The notes beneath the pieces were generated by a model. It was not told the DNA's origin, ran no database searches, and worked only from the letters and a program-made list of their open reading frames with translations. Positions 1-6,205 of a stretch of DNA of 10,312 nt are shown one piece after another. The stretch is from an uncultured Collinsella sp. (GTDB lineage Bacteria; Actinomycetota; Coriobacteriia; Coriobacteriales; Coriobacteriaceae), in NCBI GenBank assembly GCA_900550785.1, contig URTL01000066.1, forward strand, positions 1 to 10,312, read 5' to 3'. A program made the position numbers and the translations under genes. How positions within the stretch are numbered: the stretch's first letter is position 1; each line of letters opens with the position of its first letter.

Positions 1-2354
1 TGATCGAGGAAAACAAGGCCTTCGGCACCATGCGCATTGCTTCTCCAAAAGGCGTCATCGCCGCCATCACCCCCACCACCAACCCCACTTCCACCACCAT
101 TTATAAGATGTTGCTGGCACTGAAGACCCGCAACGCCATCATTCTCTCTCCGCACCCCCACGCTGTAAACTGCTCCATCGCTGCTGCAAAGATCATTCGC
201 GATGCCGCTATTGAAGCAGGGCTTCCCGAACACGTCATCAGCTGGGTCTCAGTCCCCTCTCTGGAAATTTCCGATTACCTGATGAAGAACGTGGATCTCA
301 TCATGGCCACCGGTTGTGCCGGCATGGTGAAGGCCGCTTACTCTTCCGGTACCCCCGCTATCGGCGTCGGCCCCGGTAACTGTAACGTGGTCATTGATGA
401 GTCGGCGGATCTGCGCATGGCCGGGGAATCCATCATCCACTCCAAAACCTTTGATAACGGTATGATCTGCGCTTCCGAGCAGTCCGTGACCGTCATCGAC
501 AGCATCTATGACCAGGTTAAGGCCGAGTTCCAGAAGCGCGGCTGCTACTTCGTCAAGCAGGGTGCCGAGATGGAGGCCCTGCGTGCCGCCATGTTCAAGA
601 ACGGCGCTCTCGATCACCGCATCCCCGGCATGGCCGCTGCCAAGATCGCCGAGCTCGCCGGCATCGAGGTTCCCGCCAAGACCAAGATCCTGATCGCCGA
701 GGTCACCTCCACCGACCCCGCCAAGGAGGAGTTCTCCCACGAGAAGCTCTCCCCGGTCCTGGCCATGTACCACGCCAAGGACTTCCAGGAGGCCGTCGAC
801 AAGGCCGAGCACCTGGTGCTCGCCGGTGGCCCGGGCCACACCGCCTCTCTGTACGTGCACCCCGCTCAGGCCGAGAAGATCAGCCTGTTCGAGCACGTCA
901 TGAAGGCCTGCCGTATCGTCATCAACACCCCGTCCTCGCACGGCGGCATCGGTGACCTGTACAACTTTGGCATGAAGCCGTCTCTGACCCTGGGCTGCGG
1001 CTCCTGGGGCGGCAACTCCGTCTCCGAGAACGTTGGGGTGAAGCACTTGATCAACGTTAAGACTGTGGCCGAGCGCCGTGAGAACATGCTGTGGTTCCGC
1101 GCTCCCGAGAAGGTCTACTTCAAGAAGGGTTCCACGCCCGTCGCCCTCGACGAGCTGGGCAACGTCATGGGCAAGAAGCGTGCCTTCATCGTCACCGACC
1201 AGTTCCTCTTCAAGAATGGCAACACCCGCGCCATCGAGGCCAAGCTCGACGAGATGGGCATCGCCCACGACTGCTTCTACGACGTCGAGCCCGATCCGTC
1301 GCTGCAGTGCGCACGTCGCGGCGCCAAGCAGATGGCTCTCTTTGAGCCGGACGTCATCATCGCCGTCGGCGGTGGCTCCGCTATGGACGCCGGCAAGATC
1401 ATGTGGATGATGTACGAGCACCCCGAGTGCAAGTTTGAGGACATGGCCATGGACTTCATGGACATCCGCAAGCGTATCTTCACCTTCCCCGAGATGGGCA
1501 AGAAGGCCTACTTCGTCGCCGTCCCGACCTCCTCGGGTACCGGCTCCGAGTGCACGCCGTTCGCCATCATCACCGACAAGGAGACCGGCATCAAGTGGCC
1601 GCTCGCCGACTACGCGCTGCTCCCCAACATGGCTATCGTCGACGCCGACAACTGCATGACCGCCCCGCGCGGCCTGACCGCTGCCTCCGGCATCGACGTC
1701 ATGACCCACGCCATCGAGTCCTACGTCTCCATCATGGCTTCCGACTACACCAAGGGCCTCTCCGAGCGCGCTGCCAAGCTCGTCTTCGAGAACCTGCCCT
1801 CCAGCTTCACGAACGGCGCCAAGGACCCGCACGCCCGCGAGGAGATGCACAACGCCTCCTGCATGGCCGGTATGGCCTTCGCCAACGCCTTCCTGGGCCT
1901 CAACCACTCCATGGCCCACAAGCTCGGCGCTTTCCATCACCTGCCCCACGGCCTCGCAAACGCTGTCATCCTGACCCGCGTCATGCGCTACAACGCCGCC
2001 GAGGCTCCCGTCAAGATGGGTACCTTCTCCCAGTATCCTTACCCCAACGCGCTGCACAACTACGCCGAGATGGCCAAGTACTGCGGCATCGAGGGCAAGG
2101 ACGACAAGGAGGTCTTCGAGAACTTCATCACGAAGCTCGAAGAGCTCAAGGACTTCATCGGCGTCAAGAAGACCATCGCCGACTACGGTGTTGACGAGCA
2201 GTACTTCCTCGACACCCTCGACGAAATGACCGAGCAGGCATTCAACGACCAGTGCACCGGCGCCAACCCGCGCTACCCGCTCATGAGCGAGATCAAGGAG
2301 CTCTACCTGGACGCCTACTACGGCCGCGAGCCCCAGGATTACGCCGTCTGCTAG
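1..2354 (+). CDS. adhE: Bifunctional acetaldehyde-CoA/alcohol dehydrogenase AdhE (5' partial)
   Basis: Reduces acetyl-CoA to acetaldehyde and then to ethanol with NADH, regenerating NAD+ in fermentation; the family forms cytoplasmic filaments (spirosomes). The frame is open to the left edge (codons in phase from nt 3). The residues before the ATG at nt 30 already match the family, so that ATG is internal and about 90 N-terminal residues are missing; 783 are visible against roughly 870-890 for the family. The N-terminal aldehyde dehydrogenase half shows a GVGPGN cofactor loop near nt 360-380 and the catalytic Cys in the motif DNGMICASEQ (Cys codon 468-470). The C-terminal iron-dependent alcohol dehydrogenase half shows the GGGSAMDAGK NAD motif (about 1369-1398). 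It also has the metal ligands: Asp (1695-1697) and His (1707-1709) in GIDVMTHAIE, and further His in NHSMAHKLG and LPHGLANA. The stop is TAG at 2352-2354. Codon use changes near nt 530 (see findings). Identification is near certain. Confidence 0.97.
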   Translation, partial: IEENKAFGTMRIASPKGVIAAITPTTNPTSTTIYKMLLALKTRNAIILSPHPHAVNCSIAAAKIIRDAAIEAGLPEHVISWVSVPSLEISDYLMKNVDLIMATGCAGMVKAAYSSGTPAIGVGPGNCNVVIDESADLRMAGESIIHSKTFDNGMICASEQSVTVIDSIYDQVKAEFQKRGCYFVKQGAEMEALRAAMFKNGALDHRIPGMAAAKIAELAGIEVPAKTKILIAEVTSTDPAKEEFSHEKLSPVLAMYHAKDFQEAVDKAEHLVLAGGPGHTASLYVHPAQAEKISLFEHVMKACRIVINTPSSHGGIGDLYNFGMKPSLTLGCGSWGGNSVSENVGVKHLINVKTVAERRENMLWFRAPEKVYFKKGSTPVALDELGNVMGKKRAFIVTDQFLFKNGNTRAIEAKLDEMGIAHDCFYDVEPDPSLQCARRGAKQMALFEPDVIIAVGGGSAMDAGKIMWMMYEHPECKFEDMAMDFMDIRKRIFTFPEMGKKAYFVAVPTSSGTGSECTPFAIITDKETGIKWPLADYALLPNMAIVDADNCMTAPRGLTAASGIDVMTHAIESYVSIMASDYTKGLSERAAKLVFENLPSSFTNGAKDPHAREEMHNASCMAGMAFANAFLGLNHSMAHKLGAFHHLPHGLANAVILTRVMRYNAAEAPVKMGTFSQYPYPNALHNYAEMAKYCGIEGKDDKEVFENFITKLEELKDFIGVKKTIADYGVDEQYFLDTLDEMTEQAFNDQCTGANPRYPLMSEIKELYLDAYYGREPQDYAVC

Positions 2355-2371
2355 TTTTAGCACGGTTTTTA

Positions 2372-2410
2372 ACGGCGGGGGTGCACGGGTGTTTCACACA
2401 CCCCCGCCGT
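2372..2410 (+). terminator. GC-rich hairpin after adhE, possible terminator or attenuator
   Basis: A perfect 12-bp inverted repeat (arms 2372-2383 and 2399-2410, 15-nt loop) lies 17 nt after the adhE stop. Each arm contains a run of five G or five C, so the stem is very stable. No T-run follows the 3' arm: the next bases are cgcttctatcgc. Classical intrinsic termination is therefore uncertain. The hairpin could instead be a partial terminator, or a 3'-end stabiliser between adhE and the downstream phosphotransferase gene. The structure is directly visible; its function is inferred. Confidence 0.55.
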
Positions 2411-2428
2411 CGCTTCTATCGCATCGTT

Positions 2429-2435
2429 GAAAGGA
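2429..2435 (+). promoter_or_regulatory. Ribosome binding site for the phosphotransferase gene
   Basis: The sequence gaaagga lies 7 nt before the ATG at 2443, a standard Shine-Dalgarno position. It supports that start. I see no convincing -35/-10 promoter pair between the adhE stop and this site, so the gene may depend on read-through from adhE. Confidence 0.7.
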
Positions 2436-2442
2436 TGCAACC

Positions 2443-3207
2443 ATGCTGCTACCCGATTCCAAGACCGAGCTCGTCCGCCGTGGCAACAAGGTCGTTTACG
2501 ACCTGGGCGACAAGATTGTCAAGGTCTTTAACGAGACCAAGCCTGTCTCCGACGTGTTCAACGAGGCTTTGAATCTTGCCCGCATCAATGAGTGCGGCAT
2601 CCGCAGCCCCAAGGCTCTCGAGGTTTCCCAGCTCGAGAACGCCAACGGCTGGGCGCTCGTGACCGAGAAGGTTCCGGGCACCACCCTTGCCGAGAAGATG
2701 ACTGCCGAGCCCCAGCGCTTTGGTGAGTACCTCGAGATGTTCGTCGACCTCCAGATCGAGATCCACGGCTACACCTCCCCGCTGCTCAACCGTCAGCGCG
2801 ACAAGTACGCCCGCATGATCGACAGCCTTGATCAGCTCAATGCCACCACGCGCTACAACCTTCAGGAGCGTCTGGACGGCATGACCAAGGAGTTCAAGGT
2901 CTGCCACGGCGACTTCAACCCCTCCAACGTCATCGTCGGCGACGATGGCCAGCTCTATGTGTGCGACTGGGCACACGCCACCCAGGGCTCCCCTGCTGCC
3001 GACGTTGCCACCACCTACCTGCTCTTCGCCCTCAACAGCAAGGATCAGGCTGAGGCCTACCTGGAGCTCTACTGCGACCGCGCCGACATGCCCATGCAGG
3101 TCGTGCGTCAGTGGACGAGCATCGTCGCCGCTTCCGAGCTCGCTCGTAAGCGCAACGTGAACGATGAGTTCCTTAAGAACTGGATCGACGTCGTCGATTA
3201 TCAGTAA
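2443..3207 (+). CDS. APH-superfamily phosphotransferase of unknown substrate
   Basis: A 254-residue cytoplasmic protein with the kinase-like fold of the aminoglycoside/choline phosphotransferase superfamily. Visible landmarks: a nucleotide-binding Lys in KIVKVF (K27) and a Glu that could pair with it (E41). The catalytic loop motif is CHGDFNPSN (H155, D157, N162). The metal-binding Asp in VCDWAHA is D175, with DW in place of the DFG of protein kinases, as is normal for APH relatives. There is no signal peptide or membrane segment. It resembles small orphan phosphotransferases common in gut anaerobes (the TIGR02172-type group comes to mind, from memory). Nothing marks it as an antibiotic-resistance enzyme; a sugar, amino alcohol or other small metabolite is as likely a substrate. 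All 18 Glu codons are GAG and all 14 Lys codons are AAG, a bias as strong as that of adhE. It lies 88 nt after adhE and ends in a strong terminator. The fold is confident; the substrate is unknown. Confidence 0.88.
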   Translation: MLLPDSKTELVRRGNKVVYDLGDKIVKVFNETKPVSDVFNEALNLARINECGIRSPKALEVSQLENANGWALVTEKVPGTTLAEKMTAEPQRFGEYLEMFVDLQIEIHGYTSPLLNRQRDKYARMIDSLDQLNATTRYNLQERLDGMTKEFKVCHGDFNPSNVIVGDDGQLYVCDWAHATQGSPAADVATTYLLFALNSKDQAEAYLELYCDRADMPMQVVRQWTSIVAASELARKRNVNDEFLKNWIDVVDYQ

Positions 3208-3239
3208 TATCTGAGCGATTTATTTCGCATCGGAGGCAC

Positions 3240-3284
3240 AAAGGAAAACCCCGCAGCTCGCATGGGCTGTGGGGTTTTCCTTTT
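3240..3284 (+). terminator. Rho-independent terminator of the phosphotransferase gene
   Basis: An 18-bp stem (arms 3240-3257 and 3266-3283, a single G-T wobble, 8-nt loop) lies 33 nt after the stop codon at 3207. The 3' arm ends in ttttcctttt, so the U-rich tract is built into the stem and extends one base past it. The opposite strand also reads a T-rich 3' arm, so the hairpin could act in both directions and back up the minus-strand terminator next to it. Confidence 0.9.
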
Positions 3285-3303
3285 AGATATCGAGGATGCC
3301 ACA

Positions 3304-3355
3304 AGATAAAAGGACGGCCTCACATCTCCCCGATTGGAGAAATGCGGGGCCGTCC
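3304..3355 (-). terminator. Rho-independent terminator of the uppS-to-proS operon
   Basis: Read on the minus strand, this lies 30 nt after the proS stop. An 8-bp perfect outer stem (3348-3355 with 3312-3319) continues, after one mismatch, into an 11-bp inner stem with a few G-T wobbles, closed by a 4-nt loop at 3332-3335. It is followed by TTTTATCTTGT on the minus strand (3311 down to 3301). This is a classical long hairpin plus U-tract, placed to end the whole minus-strand operon. Confidence 0.9.
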
Positions 3356-3385
3356 CACATATCGAACTACAAGCGAAATCGTCGA

Positions 3386-5107
3386 TTAACGGCGGGCTGC
3401 CTTAACAAGCTCGGCAACCTTGGCAACGACCTCGTCGATCGCCACGTCCTCGCGCTCGCCCGTAGCACGGTCCTTGAGCTCAACGGTGCCATTCTTAAGG
3501 CCGCGCTTGCCCAGAACCACCTGATACGGGAAGCCCATGAGGTCGTTATCGGCAAACTTAAAGCCCGGACGCTCATCGCGATCGTCGACGACGACCTCGA
3601 TACCCTCGGCACACAGGCCATCAACAATCTGCTCGCAGACGGTAGCGCACTCTTCCTTCTTGGGATCAAGCGGAATCACCGCGACCTCGTACGGGGCAAC
3701 GGAGACCGGCCAGACGATACCGTGCTCGTCGTTGTGCTGCTCCACGACGGCAGCAAGCGAGCGGGACACGCCCACGCCGTAGCAACCCATGATGAGCGGC
3801 TTCTCCTTACCGTCCTCATCCATAAAGGTGGCACCCATGGCCTCGGAATACTTGGTGCCCAGCTGGAAGACCTGAGAGACCTCGATGCCACGGGCAGCAG
3901 AGAGCGGCTTGCCGCAGTGCGGGCAGGGGTCGCCGGCGACAACGGTGACCAGATCAGCCCACTCGTCGACGGTAAAGTCGCGCTCGGGGCAGGCACCGGT
4001 AAAGTGATAGTCGACCTCGTTGGCACCGCAGGCCCACTGCTTGGACTCGCGCAGGCTCTCGTCGCAGACCAGACGAATGCCCTCGGGCAGGTTAACCGGT
4101 CCGATAAAGCCCTTATGCAGACCGTAGGTCTGGAGCTCCTCATCGGTCATCATGCGATAACCCTTGCCAAAGACATGCTCGGCCTTGCAGTCATTGAGCT
4201 CATGATCGCCCGGGACAATGGCCACGACTGGCTTGCCCTCGGCATCGATGAGAGCCAAGGACTTGCGCGTGCCGTTCTCGGGGAAGCCAAAGAACTTTGC
4301 AACGGCCTCGATGGTGCCCATGCCCGGAGTCTTGACCTTGGTGAGCGTACCGTCGCCAGGACCCTCGGTCACAACGACCTTGGTGCTTGCGGCCTCATCG
4401 TCGGCAGCGAAGCCGCAATCGTCGCAGTAGACGAGCGAAGCCTCGCCGGCGTCGGCCAAAGCCATATACTCGACGGAGGTATCGCCACCGATCTCGCCGG
4501 AGTCGGCGACAACGGGCAGGGCCTTGATGTAGCAGCGCTCGCAAATGTTGGCATAGGCCTGCTTCATCTTGTCGTACTCCTCCTGCAGGCTCTCCTGCGT
4601 GGCGGAGAAGCTGTAGGCGTCCTTCATGATGAACTCGCGACCGCGCATCAGGCCAAAGCGGGGACGGAACTCGTCACGGAACTTGTCCTGGATGTGGTAG
4701 AGGTTGACGGGAAGCTGTTTGTAGGAGCGCAGCTCATTGCGCACCAGGGCCGTGACGGTCTCCTCGTGGGTGGGACCCAGGACGAACTCGCGACCATGAC
4801 GGTCGTCAAAGCGCACAAGCTCCTTGCCATAGGCGTCGATGCGGCCGGACTCACGCCACAACTCGGCATCGACCATGATAGGCATCATAAGCTCCTGGGC
4901 GCCAGCAGCGTCCATCTCGTCGCGCACGATGTTCTCGATCTTGCGAATCGAGCGCCAAGCAAGCGGCAGGTAGGAATATAGACCGGCGGCCTCCTTGCGG
5001 ATCATGCCGGCACGGAGCAGCAGACGGTGGCTGGCGAGCTCAGCGTCCGCCGGATCCTCTTTAAGCGTCGGCGCGTAGAGCTTAGACATATACATTGCTC
5101 GGGTCAT
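3386..5107 (-). CDS. proS: Prolyl-tRNA synthetase, bacterial type with editing domain
   Basis: Charges tRNA-Pro with proline in the cytoplasm; a class II aminoacyl-tRNA synthetase of 573 residues, the usual length for the bacterial (ProS type 1) form. Visible parts in order: the N-terminal catalytic segment with GPTHEE (111-116), and motif 2, FRDEFRPRFGLMRGREF (143-159). The inserted editing (INS) domain follows at roughly 224-407, with the conserved Lys in GTRKSL (K282) that acts in hydrolysing mischarged Ala-tRNA-Pro. It is framed by two Cys pairs (C228/C231 and C395/C398). Motif 3 is GCYGVGVSRS (441-450), and a C-terminal anticodon-binding domain follows from about 470. The start ATG directly follows the ispG stop (TAA then ATG, no spacer) and has a GAGGAG site 6 nt upstream, so it is preferred over Met5 and Met7. 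Last gene of the operon; a terminator follows. Nothing unusual. Confidence 0.98.
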   Translation of the reverse strand: MTRAMYMSKLYAPTLKEDPADAELASHRLLLRAGMIRKEAAGLYSYLPLAWRSIRKIENIVRDEMDAAGAQELMMPIMVDAELWRESGRIDAYGKELVRFDDRHGREFVLGPTHEETVTALVRNELRSYKQLPVNLYHIQDKFRDEFRPRFGLMRGREFIMKDAYSFSATQESLQEEYDKMKQAYANICERCYIKALPVVADSGEIGGDTSVEYMALADAGEASLVYCDDCGFAADDEAASTKVVVTEGPGDGTLTKVKTPGMGTIEAVAKFFGFPENGTRKSLALIDAEGKPVVAIVPGDHELNDCKAEHVFGKGYRMMTDEELQTYGLHKGFIGPVNLPEGIRLVCDESLRESKQWACGANEVDYHFTGACPERDFTVDEWADLVTVVAGDPCPHCGKPLSAARGIEVSQVFQLGTKYSEAMGATFMDEDGKEKPLIMGCYGVGVSRSLAAVVEQHNDEHGIVWPVSVAPYEVAVIPLDPKKEECATVCEQIVDGLCAEGIEVVVDDRDERPGFKFADNDLMGFPYQVVLGKRGLKNGTVELKDRATGEREDVAIDEVVAKVAELVKAARR

Positions 5108-6190
5108 TTATTTCTCCTCAATAAGCTTGTCGACCTCGGCCATAAGCGCGTCGACAATTTGGTTCTCAGCTACTTTACCAATGATCTGGCCATGCGAAAA
5201 GAGCAAGGCCTGACCACGTCCGCAAGCAACGCCCAGATCGGCATCAGAAGCCTCGCCGGGGCCATTAACGGCACATCCCATCACAGCGATCGAAAGCGGC
5301 GCGGAGTAGTTCTTAAGCCGCTCGGTAACCTCCTCGGCAATGGGAATAAGGTTAACCTGGCAGCGGGCGCATGTGGGGCACGAGACAATCTCGGGGCCAC
5401 GGCGACGCAGGCCCAACGACTGCAGAATACCCCAGGCAACCGGCGGCTCCTCAACCGGATCGGCTGTGAGCGACACACGCATGGTGTCGCCAATGCCTTC
5501 GGAAAGCAAGATACCCAAGCCTACAGAGCTCTTGATGGTGCCCTGGAGCTTGGTCCCCGCCTCCGTCACGCCCAGGTGAAGCGGAACGTGGGGAATCTCA
5601 CGCGACAGGGCTCGATAGGTATCAAGCGTCGTTTGCACGCTATGGGCCTTGGCCGAAAGCACAATGTTCGTAAAACCACGGTCCTCAAAGTGCTTGACGA
5701 AGCGCTCGCTCGACATCACGAGCTTTTCGGGCTGCGTGAGGTCGTCGCGCTCGGCGATATCCTGCTCGAGCGAACCGGCATTGACGCCGATACGAATCGC
5801 GCACCCAGCGGCGCCCGCGGCATCGATCACGGCATCGACCTTAGCCCAATCGCCGATATTGCCGGGATTGATGCGAAGCTTGGCGGCACCAGCCTCGACG
5901 GCGCCGATGGCGAGCTTATGGTTAAAGTGAATATCGGCGACGATCGGCACCGGAGACTCGGCACAGATGGTGCGGAAACCCTCAAGCGCGGCCTCGGTGG
6001 GCACGCTCACACGCACGATATCGCAGCCAGCCTGCGCCAACGCGCACACTTGCGCAAGCGTTGCCTGGGCGTCAGCGGTATCGGTGCAGGTCATGGATTG
6101 GACCACCACCGGCGCGCCGCCACCGATCTGCACACCGCCCACATGCACGGGGCGCGTCAACTCGCGAGGCAAAGGATGGGATAAAGACAA
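5108..6190 (-). CDS. ispG: 4-hydroxy-3-methylbut-2-enyl-diphosphate synthase (HMBPP synthase) IspG, TTG start
   Basis: The [4Fe-4S] enzyme of the MEP pathway that converts MEcPP to HMBPP, the penultimate step before IPP and DMAPP. With the proposed start it has 360 residues, typical of the short bacterial form. An N-terminal TIM-barrel begins near RPVHVGGVQIGGG (13-25) and includes VQSMTCTDT and ADIHFNH. The C-terminal cluster-binding domain has C271 and C274 in SCPTC, C306 in MGCAVNGPGE, and the fourth cluster ligand E313. These fall where the family has its three Cys and one Glu. The open frame runs back to 6277 inside rseP, but those residues are unlike IspG. A TTG at 6190-6188 with AGGGGAG 8 nt upstream is the best start; a GTG at 6199 has no spacing to that site. 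The gene begins 13 nt after the rseP stop and abuts proS. Function is certain, the start likely. Confidence 0.96.
   Translation of the reverse strand: MSLSHPLPRELTRPVHVGGVQIGGGAPVVVQSMTCTDTADAQATLAQVCALAQAGCDIVRVSVPTEAALEGFRTICAESPVPIVADIHFNHKLAIGAVEAGAAKLRINPGNIGDWAKVDAVIDAAGAAGCAIRIGVNAGSLEQDIAERDDLTQPEKLVMSSERFVKHFEDRGFTNIVLSAKAHSVQTTLDTYRALSREIPHVPLHLGVTEAGTKLQGTIKSSVGLGILLSEGIGDTMRVSLTADPVEEPPVAWGILQSLGLRRRGPEIVSCPTCARCQVNLIPIAEEVTERLKNYSAPLSIAVMGCAVNGPGEASDADLGVACGRGQALLFSHGQIIGKVAENQIVDALMAEVDKLIEEK
5114..5119 (-). promoter_or_regulatory. Ribosome binding site for proS
   Basis: GAGGAG on the minus strand, inside the last codons of ispG, 6 nt before the proS ATG at 5107. It fixes the proS start at the first Met and suggests translational coupling to ispG. 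Confidence 0.85.
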
Positions 6191-6198
6191 TCCAAACA

Positions 6199-6205
6199 CT
6201 CCCCT
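6199..6205 (-). promoter_or_regulatory. Ribosome binding site deciding the ispG TTG start
   Basis: AGGGGAG on the minus strand overlaps the rseP stop codon (TAG, 6206-6204) and lies 8 nt before TTG at 6190. No in-frame ATG occurs before conserved IspG residues, so this site supports the rare TTG initiation codon. Confidence 0.7.

Noticed and set aside
30..32. ATG at 30 as the true adhE start
   Set aside because: The frame is open to the edge and the upstream residues match AdhE, so the gene is cut by the window.
249..2363. 704-codon open frame antisense to adhE
   Set aside because: It is a shadow. Strongly biased G/C-ending codons in adhE exclude the codons that would make stops on the other strand. 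The product is a low-complexity mix of Gly, Val, Leu, Asp and His with no recognisable fold, and adhE itself is certain.
2443..3207. Phosphotransferase as an aminoglycoside resistance gene
   Set aside because: It has the shared catalytic motifs, but I recognise no known resistance subfamily. Codon use is native and no mobile element is near.
3296..4981. 561-codon plus-strand open frame antisense to proS
   Set aside because: Same codon-bias artefact. It begins inside the terminators and runs through a complete, motif-bearing proS. No family resemblance.
5027..6184. 385-codon plus-strand open frame antisense to ispG
   Set aside because: The opposite strand encodes IspG with all cluster ligands. 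The antisense product has no motif and no ribosome binding site was seen.
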